Translations under genes and position numbers: made by a program
NCBI GenBank assembly: GCA_009778275.1
Contig: WRKC01000089.1
Location: 1 to 14,200 of the forward strand
DNA: 14,200 bases
From: Methanomassiliicoccaceae archaeon
GTDB lineage: Archaea > Thermoplasmatota > Thermoplasmata > Methanomassiliicoccales > Methanomethylophilaceae
Direction: 5' to 3'
Notes under the pieces: generated by a model
What the model saw: only the letters and a program-made list of their open reading frames with translations
Told to the model about the DNA's origin: nothing
The model's database searches: none
Shown here: one piece after another, positions 7,418 to 13,817 of the stretch
Numbering within the stretch: the stretch's first letter is position 1
Layout: every line of letters begins with the position of its first letter

Positions 7418-7435
7418 TCCGGCGCGAGCCGGATC
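7416..7435 (+). terminator. Hairpin terminator of the SPFH operon
   Basis: Perfect 8-bp stem GATCCGGC/GCCGGATC closing a GCGA (GNRA) tetraloop. It overlaps the stop codon of the SPFH gene and is followed by TTAATTCATATTTTT. Good fit to an operon-ending hairpin. Confidence 0.7.
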
Positions 7436-7521
7436 TTAATTCATATTTTTCAATGCCGATCAACTGATTATAATTGCACTATCGCTCCGCCATTGGCCGT
7501 ATTTTTATTATATACAGATTC

Positions 7522-7575
7522 CTTTTCTACGATATTCGTAACAATAATACGAATAACTAATAGATTGTAGAAAAG
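7522..7575. repeat. Nested inverted repeat in AT-rich intergenic DNA
   Basis: Outer arms CTTTTCTAC (7522-7530) and GTAGAAAAG (7567-7575) are perfect complements. Inner arms TATTCGT (7533-7539) and ACGAATA (7549-7555) surround a nine-base centre. The structure ends six bases before a TATA box (7581-7588), so it could be an operator for the short transcript downstream, or a protein-binding or attachment site. No gene explains it. Confidence 0.6.
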
Positions 7576-7580
7576 AATGA

Positions 7581-7588
7581 TATAAATA
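7581..7588 (+). promoter_or_regulatory. TATA box for a short intergenic transcript
   Basis: TATAAATA preceded by GA-rich bases. It predicts a transcript starting near 7610, right at a CGGAGGT sequence. It sits in a gap between two convergent transcription units, so it serves neither neighbour. Confidence 0.5.
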
Positions 7589-7617
7589 GTAGAATTGTTA
7601 TGTATATTCGGAGGTAA

Positions 7618-7731
7618 GTGAAGATCGCTAAAAGTAATGCGTTAAAACCCTGCGGCGAGAATGATCCTGTAAAGGAGATAGGCGTCAAAGAGAAAGACTG
7701 GTCGATTGACACTTTCCGCTGTACGTCCTAA
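7618..7731 (+). CDS. Possible 37-residue small protein (or small RNA)
   Basis: A GTG-started frame of 37 codons with CGGAGGT just upstream (7609-7615) and a TATA box about 30 bases before the start. The product is hydrophilic with two Cys (KPCGEN near the start, FRCTS at the end) and no recognised motif. The gap between GGAGG and GTG is only three bases, shorter than usual, and codon evidence is weak at this length. The transcript could equally be a non-coding RNA. The only feature that comes close to explaining the 405-base gap between the SPFH operon and copA. Confidence 0.3.
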   Translation: MKIAKSNALKPCGENDPVKEIGVKEKDWSIDTFRCTS

Positions 7732-7778
7732 GGATACTTTCGGATCGTTCGCAAGACTCGACGGATGACCGCAATAAT

Positions 7779-7815
7779 CCGGCCCCGGCCGGGACCTTTC
7801 CTGAAAAAGGCCTTT
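7779..7815. terminator. Hairpins between the intergenic transcript and copA, possible two-way terminator
   Basis: CCGGCC-CC-GGCCGG (7779-7792) is followed by CCTTT-N6-AAAGG (about 7795-7810). On the minus strand the second element comes first after the copA stop and ends in CCTTTTTC. The pair may end copA transcription and the short plus-strand transcript. Confidence 0.4.
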
Positions 7816-7822
7816 GTTCTTG

Positions 7823-10045
7823 TTACTCCTTTAGACTCATTGGCTTGAACCCTTTCAGTCTCAACGCATTTGTCACAACGGATATCGAGGACAGAGACAT
7901 CGCGGCCGCCGCAAGCATAGGCATCTCTGGCGCGATATCCGCTCCGATCAGAGAGAAGAGGCCTGCGGCGAACGGGATGCAGACCGCATTGTAACAGAAT
8001 GCCAAGAAGAGATTCTGTTTTACGTTCCTCAGCGTTGCCCTTCCGACCTCTATCGTCGCCGGAATGTTTCGGATGTCGTCGTTCATGATCACTACATCCG
8101 CCGCGCTTATCGCAATGTCGGTCCCTGAACCTATCGCGATGCCCAGGTCGGCCTGCGTAAGCGCCGGGGCATCGTTGATGCCGTCGCCGACCATCGCTAT
8201 GTTCTCTCCTTTGACCTGAAGATCCTTAATTATGTTCAGTTTGTCCTCGGGCAGAGCCTTCGCGTGTATCTCCTCTATGCCTGCCGACATTGCGATCGCA
8301 CGCGCGGTGGTCTCCGAGTCTCCGGTCACCATGATCGGCCTTACGCCGATGCCCCCGAGGAAAGAGACCCCTGATGCGGCAGACCCCCTGATGCGGTCGG
8401 ATATTCCGAAAGATCCCGCATACTCCCCGTCGATGGTGACGAAGACGACCGTCCTTCCCGTGGCGAGGACCTCTCCGGCATCCTCCGGCACTGAGCGGAT
8501 GCGGGTGAATTCGGCATTGCCGACCATCACTTCCTTCCCACCTATCATGCACCTGACCCCTCCTCCCGGCTCCGATACAAAATCGGACGGCTCCGTTACC
8601 GTTATCCCCTTCTCTTCCGCATAAGATATGATCGCCTTCGCCAGCGGATGTTCGGATCTAATCTCCGCGGATGCGGCGTATCCTACCAGGTCCCTTTCCG
8701 GGATCCTTGGCATTATATTTGTAACGCTGGGTCTTCCTTCCGTTATTGTTCCGGTCTTATCGAGTATGACCGATGTTATCTTTCCGGACCTTTCCAATGC
8801 AGCCGCGTTCTTGAACAGTATGCCGTTCTCGGCCGCCTTCCCTGTACCGACGGTTATCGCAAGCGGCGTTGCGAGGCCCAGTGCGCAGGGGCAGGCTATG
8901 ACGAGCACGGATATCATCACGAACAAGGAGAACTCGACATCCTTTCCCAGAGCGTACCACATAAGGCACGCTGCTACCGCAATGGTCATCACGACCGGGA
9001 CAAAGACCGATGCCACCCTGTCCGCGACCCTTGCGACCGGCGCCTTCGTGCCTTGGGCGTCCTGTATCATCCTGACTATCCTGAACAGGGCGGTGTCCTT
9101 TCCCGTCCTCTCGGCGACGATCTTCAGACTGCCGTTCACGTTCACGGTGCCGCTGTATACCTGGCCACCGGGGTCCCTCATGACCGGCATGCTCTCCCCG
9201 GTGAGCATCGACTCGTCCACCGAAGAACTGCCTTCCAGGATCGTTCCGTCCGCCGGTATCCTCTCACCCGGCCTTATTATTATGATATCTCCTACCATGA
9301 CCTCGTCGGCGGGTATCGTCTCTTCTTTTCCGTCCCTTATGACATTGGCGGTGGGCGGGGCCAGGTCCAGAAGTCCTCTGACGGCATCGTTCGTTCTCAC
9401 TTTTGATCTGGATTCGACATATTTTCCGACTGACACGAGCGTCAATATCATTGCCGCGGAATCATAGACCAAGGAATGTGCGGAATGCATATCCCCGGCA
9501 AATATCTGTGCGGTCGCGTATAGACTGTAAACGACCGCGGCGGTGGTGCCCAGGGCGACCAGGGTGTCCATCGTCGGGGTCCCCGATACCAGAGCGGGAT
9601 ATCCTCTTGTGTAGAAGCGCCTTCCGGCGATCAGCACGGGTATGCACAGTACCAGCTGTATTAAGGAGTAGATCTTATGCTCGTCTGAGAACGGCATATC
9701 GAGCCCGAACATCGGGCCCATCGCCAGGATCGAAAGGGGTATCGTGAATATTATCGAGACGATCAGTTCTTTTTTGGTCCTTTCCGCATTCAGCCGCTCC
9801 CTTTCCGCGATGGCGTCCGGGTCATCCTCAAGAACATCGTAGCCCGCCTTTTTTATCGCGCTGACGATCCGTTCCTCTCCGATCTTCGAGGGGTCGTACA
9901 GAACGGAGACGATGTTATTGGAGAAGTTCGCATTGGCCTCAGATATTCCGTCCAATTTTCCAAGCGACCTCTCAATGGCGGAGGAACATGCGGCGCATGT
10001 CATCCCATCGGTTCTGAGATTTATCCTTTCCAGATCCCGGCTCAT
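7823..10045 (-). CDS. copA: Copper(I)-exporting P1B-type ATPase CopA
   Basis: Membrane pump that exports Cu(I) from the cytoplasm using ATP. The 740 residues hold one N-terminal heavy-metal-binding domain with GMTCAAC (Cys17, Cys20), eight expected membrane helices, the actuator TGES (282-285), the transport-site CPC (385-387), the phosphorylated Asp429 in DKTGT, the SEHPLAKA nucleotide-domain motif, and GDGINDAP (around Asp621). The C-terminal helices carry YNAVCIPFAAG and MSLSSISVVTNALRL; the YN and MxxSS residues mark the Cu(I) subgroup (P1B-1). The ATG at 10043-10045 overlaps the copZ stop by one base (TGATG), a sign of translational coupling, so chaperone and pump are made together. Nothing is truncated. 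Silver export is a common side activity of the family. Confidence 0.96.
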   Translation of the reverse strand: MSRDLERINLRTDGMTCAACSSAIERSLGKLDGISEANANFSNNIVSVLYDPSKIGEERIVSAIKKAGYDVLEDDPDAIAERERLNAERTKKELIVSIIFTIPLSILAMGPMFGLDMPFSDEHKIYSLIQLVLCIPVLIAGRRFYTRGYPALVSGTPTMDTLVALGTTAAVVYSLYATAQIFAGDMHSAHSLVYDSAAMILTLVSVGKYVESRSKVRTNDAVRGLLDLAPPTANVIRDGKEETIPADEVMVGDIIIIRPGERIPADGTILEGSSSVDESMLTGESMPVMRDPGGQVYSGTVNVNGSLKIVAERTGKDTALFRIVRMIQDAQGTKAPVARVADRVASVFVPVVMTIAVAACLMWYALGKDVEFSLFVMISVLVIACPCALGLATPLAITVGTGKAAENGILFKNAAALERSGKITSVILDKTGTITEGRPSVTNIMPRIPERDLVGYAASAEIRSEHPLAKAIISYAEEKGITVTEPSDFVSEPGGGVRCMIGGKEVMVGNAEFTRIRSVPEDAGEVLATGRTVVFVTIDGEYAGSFGISDRIRGSAASGVSFLGGIGVRPIMVTGDSETTARAIAMSAGIEEIHAKALPEDKLNIIKDLQVKGENIAMVGDGINDAPALTQADLGIAIGSGTDIAISAADVVIMNDDIRNIPATIEVGRATLRNVKQNLFLAFCYNAVCIPFAAGLFSLIGADIAPEMPMLAAAAMSLSSISVVTNALRLKGFKPMSLKE

Positions 10046-10263
10046 CAGAGGAATCCGCGTTTGACCTTCGATCTGTATCCGGCATCCAGCACGGCGCGGA
10101 TGAGGGTGTCGTCATTCACTCCCTCTTGTGTGATCTCTGCGGTCCCTTTCTTAAGGTCGACCTTCGCGTCGCTCACGCCGTCTATTTCGATAAGAGCATT
10201 GTTGACCCTTTTTGAACACATCTCGCAGGTCATACCGTCTATCTTCAAGACCGTTTTTGCCAT
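10045..10263 (-). CDS. copZ: Copper chaperone CopZ (heavy-metal-associated domain protein)
   Basis: A 72-residue single HMA domain with the metal-binding GMTCEMC (Cys13 and Cys16) and the family's beta-alpha-beta-beta-alpha-beta pattern, including AGY near the end. It binds Cu(I) in the cytoplasm and passes it to CopA, whose gene overlaps its stop codon. The frame is open upstream to 10356 but that extension would cross the promoter and has no HMA sequence. The ATG at 10261-10263 is directly followed by AKTVLKIDGMTC, the normal domain start. A TATA box 23 bases ahead implies a nearly leaderless message. It is divergent from apt. A mercury-binding (MerP-like) role is less likely beside a CPC-type Cu pump. 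Confidence 0.92.
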   Translation of the reverse strand: MAKTVLKIDGMTCEMCSKRVNNALIEIDGVSDAKVDLKKGTAEITQEGVNDDTLIRAVLDAGYRSKVKRGFL

Positions 10264-10269
10264 GAACCG

Positions 10270-10293
10270 TGATGCACATCGAGATATACATCG
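10270..10293 (-). promoter_or_regulatory. copZ promoter: TATA box inside two 12-bp direct repeats
   Basis: Read on the minus strand, CGATGTATATCT is followed at once by CGATGTGCATCA, matching at 9 of 12 positions. The TATA box TGTATATC (10283-10290) lies in the first copy, about 23 bases before the copZ ATG. Each copy also contains a near-palindromic GATGTNNATC core. It is a good place for a copper-responsive repressor to compete with TBP; the regulator is not in this window. Confidence 0.45.
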
Positions 10294-10327
10294 TTTGCTC
10301 AAAGACCATACTGCCTGTATGTGGAAG

Positions 10328-10334
10328 TTATAAA
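10328..10334 (+). promoter_or_regulatory. TATA box of apt
   Basis: TTATAAA about 33 bases before the apt ATG gives a predicted start near 10357 and a leader of under ten bases. It shares the 101-base divergent intergenic region with the copZ promoter. Confidence 0.55.
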
Positions 10335-10364
10335 CCAGTAATTGCATTTGATTCAACGAGAAAG

Positions 10365-10889
10365 ATGAAAGACCTGAAAGATTACGTCACGACGATACCC
10401 GACTTCCCGAAAGAAGGAATAATGTTCCGGGACATCACCACGGTCATCGAGGACCCGGAAGGTTTCAAATTGGCCGTGGACGGTCTGATCGCTTCATTGA
10501 AAGGCCTGGATTTCGATCTGGTGGTCGGTTCCGAGTCAAGGGGGTTCGTCTTCGGCGCACCGGTGGCATATGCCATGGGCAAGGGGCTGGTACTTGTCAG
10601 AAAGAAAGGCAAGCTCCCTAGGGAGAAGATCTCTGAAAGCTACGATCTGGAGTACGGAAGCGCCACTTTGGAGATGCATACCGACAGCATCAGGAAAGGG
10701 CAGAAGGTAGTGATAATCGACGATCTTATCGCAACAGGCGGCACTACTGGCGCGACGATAAAAATGATCGAAAGGCTGGGCGGGGAAGTTGTCAAGATAT
10801 GCTTCGTCATGGAGCTTGCCGGCCTGAAAGGGAGAGAGACGCTAAAGGGGTACTCGGTCGAATCCCTGATCGTATACGAGGGCAAGTAA
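10365..10889 (+). CDS. apt: Adenine phosphoribosyltransferase
   Basis: Converts adenine and PRPP to AMP and pyrophosphate: purine salvage in the cytoplasm. The 174-residue product has the normal Apt length and order: IPDFPKEGIMFRDITTV at the start, GSESRGFVFGAPVAYAMG, LVRKKGKLPREKISESYDLEYG, and the PRPP-binding loop VVIIDDLIATGGTTGAT. The acidic pair DD and the ATGGT loop identify a type I phosphoribosyltransferase. The frame extends upstream to 10269, but the ATG at 10365 begins the typical MKDLKDYV N-terminus and follows the TATA box at the right distance. No strong ribosome site, in keeping with a short leader. It is transcribed alone. The protein looks like the bacterial-type Apt; some archaeal homologues act on other purines, so adenine is likely but not proven. 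Confidence 0.93.
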   Translation: MKDLKDYVTTIPDFPKEGIMFRDITTVIEDPEGFKLAVDGLIASLKGLDFDLVVGSESRGFVFGAPVAYAMGKGLVLVRKKGKLPREKISESYDLEYGSATLEMHTDSIRKGQKVVIIDDLIATGGTTGATIKMIERLGGEVVKICFVMELAGLKGRETLKGYSVESLIVYEGK

Positions 10890-10927
10890 GAACCTGTCAT
10901 TTCTTCAACAAAACTGATCTGCATTCT

Positions 10928-10979
10928 GATTACGTTAATCGATTACAATAATCAATTACGTTAATTGACTATAACAATA
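10928..10979 (+). repeat. Four tandem 13-bp imperfect repeats upstream of the fic gene
   Basis: Four adjacent 13-bp units: GATTACGTTAATC, GATTACAATAATC, AATTACGTTAATT and GACTATAACAATA. They lie ten bases before the TATA-like box TTAAATAC (10989-10996). Two more units occur at 11017-11042 over the start codon. Confidence 0.7.
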
Positions 10980-10988
10980 AAGTTAATA

Positions 10989-10996
10989 TTAAATAC
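10989..10996 (+). promoter_or_regulatory. TATA-like box of the fic gene
   Basis: TTAAATAC, 31 bases before the ATG, lies between the two groups of 13-bp repeats. Transcription would start near 11018, inside the second repeat group, with a leader of about ten bases. Confidence 0.45.
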
Positions 10997-11016
10997 CAGA
11001 ATTGGGTTTAATAATC

Positions 11017-11042
11017 GATTACGATAATGGATTATAACAATA
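11017..11042 (+). repeat. Two further 13-bp repeats spanning the fic start codon
   Basis: GATTACGATAATG and GATTATAACAATA are adjacent copies of the upstream 13-bp unit. The second differs from the last unit of the upstream group at one base. The ATG at 11027-11029 is the end of the first copy, and the second copy encodes the residues after Met1. Confidence 0.7.
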
Positions 11043-12181
11043 GCCCGATTGACTTCTCTGCATACAAACCTGCAGGATACCCCGTGCGTCATAAAAGAAA
11101 GATTCCTTTCGACCCTACTTTGAGGGCGCATCCTAATTATCGGGAGATAGTACAAAAAATCAGAGACCTCGACAACGGTCTCGGAGAGATGGTCCTAAGC
11201 GGCGACGACTACCTGAACCTTGTGAACGAAGCCTATGCTTCCAACATACATTGGTCAGTAAAGATAGAGGGGAACGATCTGCCGCTCGAAGAGGTGCACA
11301 GGCTTACTACCCTGTTCACGTCAAAAAAAGATAAGAAGGAAACCGCCAGCGGACCCCAGCAAGAGATATTGAACCATCTTTATTCGTTTGTGGTAAAGAA
11401 CAAGTTCTCATTGCCATGGTCCCCAGAAATGGTAAAAGATGTACATTCGATGCTGCTCATGGATACTGGGGCCGAATGTCTAATCGGCAAGTTCAGAACT
11501 GAACCGGCTTCGATAATCGGGGCAGACGGCTTTGAATATTTCATTGCCTGCCCTCCGGGAAGCATCGATGAAGAAATGGACTCTCTGCTAGAATGGCTGG
11601 CGGGGTCGCCTTACGACGAGATCGTCACTGCGGCATTGTTCTTCCATGAATTTGAGAGCATACATCCGTTCCAAGACGGGAACGGCAGAACAGGGAGGAC
11701 CTTATTCCACATCCTGCTTCAGGAACTCGGTCTGAAAAATTCAAAATTGTGCAAATTCGAACAAAAATTGCTGGATCCTCCGACGACATACTACACCCTC
11801 CTAGCGTATACGGACTCGATGGGTAATTACGGGCCATTCATAATGTATGTAGCGTCATCTTTGCTGTCAGCGTACGAAGAGGCTTTTGCCGCTTTCGAAG
11901 AAAAGGACCTTATCAAAGACCTTGATGAGAGTTCAAAAACAATTGTCAAACGAGCAAAGAAGCAGGGTCGGTTTACAGTCTCGGATGCGTGCAAATGGGT
12001 GCCGGGATTGGGTGAGCAGAGTATCCGAAAAAAATTGAACGATCTTGTAAAAATCAAGCTTTTAGAAAAAGTCGGCAACACCCGTTCAATGATATTCGTG
12101 TTCCGAGACCCTTTCAGGGATTTCCTTGAAGTGAAATCAGTGCCTATGGAGAACCAGATTATCGGTAAGCGCTCCGCCTGA
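11027..12181 (+). CDS. Fic-domain protein (probable AMP-transferase) with inhibitory motif and C-terminal winged-helix region
   Basis: Fic enzymes usually transfer AMP from ATP to a hydroxyl of a target protein. The 384-residue product has the full active-site motif HPFQDGNGRTGR (residues 213-224, catalytic His213). Ahead of it, SVKIEGN (Ser77, Glu81, Gly82) matches the self-inhibitory S/T-x-x-x-E-G/N motif placed N-terminal to the Fic core, as in class II Fic proteins, and GADGFEYF (about 165-172) fits the flap that positions the target. Residues about 305-365 look like a winged helix (FTVSDACKWVPGLGEQSIRKKLNDLV). The gene stands alone with no antitoxin beside it, consistent with built-in inhibition. 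The ATG is in a 13-bp repeat and there is no clear ribosome site. The target is unknown; the winged helix might bind the promoter repeats. Confidence 0.92.
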   Translation: MDYNNSPIDFSAYKPAGYPVRHKRKIPFDPTLRAHPNYREIVQKIRDLDNGLGEMVLSGDDYLNLVNEAYASNIHWSVKIEGNDLPLEEVHRLTTLFTSKKDKKETASGPQQEILNHLYSFVVKNKFSLPWSPEMVKDVHSMLLMDTGAECLIGKFRTEPASIIGADGFEYFIACPPGSIDEEMDSLLEWLAGSPYDEIVTAALFFHEFESIHPFQDGNGRTGRTLFHILLQELGLKNSKLCKFEQKLLDPPTTYYTLLAYTDSMGNYGPFIMYVASSLLSAYEEAFAAFEEKDLIKDLDESSKTIVKRAKKQGRFTVSDACKWVPGLGEQSIRKKLNDLVKIKLLEKVGNTRSMIFVFRDPFRDFLEVKSVPMENQIIGKRSA

Positions 12182-12212
12182 TGTTTCGCCGCAAAGCGGA
12201 AAGGTCTAGGAA

Positions 12213-12231
12213 CGGGCGTCGGAGACGCCCG
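12213..12231. terminator. Shared hairpin between convergent fic and AraC-type genes
   Basis: Perfect 8-bp stem CGGGCGTC/GACGCCCG with a GGA loop, followed by GTTTTAC on the plus strand. It lies 32 bases after the fic stop and four bases after the stop of the opposing gene, so it can serve both. A smaller stem, CCGC-AAA-GCGG, precedes it at 12189-12199. Confidence 0.6.
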
Positions 12232-12234
12232 GTT

Positions 12235-13140
12235 TTACTTGCTTAATATTTTGACCGGCCTTGCTTCAATATATCCTCTGCTACCGACAGGCATGAGCTG
12301 GAACCTCGGTGCGTCCGCATCCGCCCACTCATAACCGAAGACCTTCGGATCGTATTTTTCCATTGCGTCCCAAACATCGCCGATGGCGTTCTCGAATTCC
12401 TCCTCCGGATAGGGCTCGCCCTGAAAGACCGCCATCCTGCAGGGTTCCAATTCAATGATCTCGAAACCTTCCGGGACGGCGCCGTCGTAGTTGAAAGGCA
12501 CCTCCACTCCCTGGACGTATTTCGAGGTTCCCTTTCTGATCAGTTTGGGGGGCAGCCAAAAACCCGCAGGCTCATAGGCGGCCCCTTTGATGCTCTCCAG
12601 AATCCCCCATACTTCGCAGCCTACCTCTTCGCAGTAAGTAAAATAGTGCTCTGCGGCGACACCGCGCTTTATTATCGCTTTGCGCTTCGGCCTCTCTGTC
12701 ACTTGAACGAATATCGTCTGTTTCTGTTTCCTTTCCATTTTGTCATCTCCTTTGTTCTTTACGAGGTAACGTATCAGAACGGAATACGGTATGAAGTACC
12801 TCAGCGGGGCGGGGTCGTTCTTGTATGCCTCCGGCGAGAGCCCGAACTCCTTCGAGAACGCCCGGGTGAATCCCTCATGGGTATCGAAAGCGCAGTCGGC
12901 GGCGACATCAGCTATTCTGACGTTGCCTTCCCTCAGGCTCCTGGCTCCCAACGTGAGCCGATAGAGCCTGATATAATCGAAGGGTGTGAGACCCGTCATT
13001 TCCTTGAAGACCCTCAGCGAATGCCACTGGGAATAACCGGCCGCCTCGCTGAGGTCCTTAAGGGTGATGGACTCCCCGATATGCTCCTTGATGTGGTCCT
13101 GCATACGCTGGACCGCTTGTACCTTATCGTAGTCCGCCAT
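12235..13140 (-). CDS. AraC-family HTH regulator with GyrI-like effector-binding domain
   Basis: A 301-residue transcription regulator. Residues about 10-110 form the double helix-turn-helix AraC domain (ITLKDLSEAAGYSQWHSLRVF, split here as two helices, then IADVAADCAFDTHEGFTRAF and FGLSPEAYK). Residues about 140-300 are a GyrI-like small-molecule-binding domain (FVQVTERPKRKAI, VWGILESI, YIEARPVK). This order, DNA-binding first and GyrI second, is that of Rob/SoxS-related multidrug or stress regulators. The ATG at 13138-13140 has AGGAGGT five bases upstream. AraC proteins are rare in archaea, so transfer from bacteria is likely. Inside the gene, GGAG eight bases before Met135 could allow a separate GyrI domain to be made. 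The ligand and target genes are unknown. Confidence 0.92.
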   Translation of the reverse strand: MADYDKVQAVQRMQDHIKEHIGESITLKDLSEAAGYSQWHSLRVFKEMTGLTPFDYIRLYRLTLGARSLREGNVRIADVAADCAFDTHEGFTRAFSKEFGLSPEAYKNDPAPLRYFIPYSVLIRYLVKNKGDDKMERKQKQTIFVQVTERPKRKAIIKRGVAAEHYFTYCEEVGCEVWGILESIKGAAYEPAGFWLPPKLIRKGTSKYVQGVEVPFNYDGAVPEGFEIIELEPCRMAVFQGEPYPEEEFENAIGDVWDAMEKYDPKVFGYEWADADAPRFQLMPVGSRGYIEARPVKILSK

Positions 13141-13179
13141 CTTTTACCTCCTGCTCAGTATTCATTGCAGAACTGTACT

Positions 13180-13187
13180 TATACTTT
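13180..13187 (-). promoter_or_regulatory. TATA-like box of the AraC-type gene
   Basis: AAAGTATA on the minus strand, in the stretch ATAAAAGTATAAGTA, 40-47 bases before the ATG. It gives a start near 13158 and a short leader carrying the strong AGGAGGT site (13146-13152). Confidence 0.4.
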
Positions 13188-13202
13188 TATTGACCCAGAT
13201 TG

Positions 13203-13407
13203 CTATTTCGTTAATTTTTCGCGGCATGCACGGATGGGCCTTTTTGAATCTGCGCCGTTTGAAAAATGCGAGTTCTCTGAGATAATGGCTACAGAACCGA
13301 GCGACGTTGCCGCATCATCGATCATTCATCAGAAAGTCCCTCAAGTGAATGCCAACTACCCCCTCATCATTACGCTCTGTGTATATGAGAGTCTCTGTTT
13401 CGTCCAT
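13203..13407 (-). pseudogene. Possible small decayed gene: two overlapping short frames
   Basis: On the minus strand an ATG at 13405-13407 opens a 30-codon frame (MDETETLIYTERNDEGVV and on), ending at 13315. Before it ends, another ATG at 13323-13325 opens a 40-codon frame that runs to 13203. Joined by one frameshift they would give about 67 residues. An AAAGGGATGA stretch precedes the first ATG. I recognise no family, and chance frames of this size are common, so this is a weak call. The rest of the gap to the tRNA (13408-13669) shows no gene, only a T run that may end the tRNA transcript. Confidence 0.2.
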
Positions 13408-13642
13408 GTTTCATCCCTTTGCGGTATGGCACAAACCCATTTGATTTCAATGAAAAATATCGGTCTCACCCTAAACATTTTATCAATTTTACTAAAAAGT
13501 TCGGAGTCACACCAATATAGGTCGGGCTACGCAAAAGGCCGGATGTCACATGAGGTGGGGCATCACCGCTTGATATCCCCATCAGGAAAAAGAGAATTTA
13601 CAGATCCTTCAAGACCGCTGATTTCCGGGATACGCGGCCGAG

Positions 13643-13648
13643 AAAAAA
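13643..13648 (-). terminator. Oligo-T terminator of the tRNA-Arg gene
   Basis: Six consecutive T residues on the minus strand, 22 bases after the tRNA 3' end. Oligo-T tracts commonly end archaeal tRNA transcripts. Confidence 0.5.
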
Positions 13649-13669
13649 GTGGAGTTTCCTATTCGGAAG

Positions 13670-13741
13670 CGGGCTCGCCGAGATTCGAACTCGGGTTTTC
13701 GGCTCCGAAGGCCAAAAGGCTATCCACTACCCCACGAGCCC
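13670..13741 (-). tRNA. tRNA-Arg (anticodon UCG)
   Basis: A 72-base cloverleaf on the minus strand. The acceptor stem GGGCTCG pairs with CGAGCCC, followed by discriminator G; the CCA end is not encoded (CTTC follows). The D loop is AGTGGATA, with the conserved GG. The anticodon stem is TTGGC/GCCGA with loop CTTCGGA, so U33 is followed by anticodon UCG, which reads CGA and related Arg codons. The T arm is CCGAG-TTCGAAT-CTCGG. The variable loop is four bases and there is no intron. The D stem has wobble pairs (G10-U25 and U13-G22). Confidence 0.93.
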
Positions 13742-13762
13742 GCTTTCCCATAGGACGCAATG

Positions 13763-13770
13763 ATTATTTA
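13763..13770 (-). promoter_or_regulatory. TATA-like box of the tRNA gene
   Basis: TAAATAAT on the minus strand, 22 bases before the mature 5' end, in the 76-base divergent region shared with hypE. Confidence 0.4.
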
Positions 13771-13791
13771 GTCCTGATTAAGGAAAAAACC

Positions 13792-13797
13792 TATATT
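13792..13797 (+). promoter_or_regulatory. TATA box of hypE
   Basis: TATATT preceded by an A-rich stretch and centred about 24 bases before the hypE ATG. No ribosome site is seen before the ATG, so the message is probably leaderless. Confidence 0.5.
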
Positions 13798-13817
13798 GGC
13801 TATCCCATTCAAGACCG

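Noticed and set aside
10264..10356. N-terminal extension of CopZ
   Set aside because: It would cross the copZ and apt promoters and adds sequence foreign to HMA domains.
10928..11042. CRISPR array
   Set aside because: Units are 13 bp, directly adjacent and imperfect, with no spacers of regular length and no cas genes.
13408..13669. Small RNA or mobile-element remnant upstream of tRNA-Arg
   Set aside because: A weak TGGGG/CCCCA stem near 13555-13581 and mixed composition, but no promoter, box motifs, terminal repeats or direct repeat of the tRNA end that would support an RNA gene or integration site.
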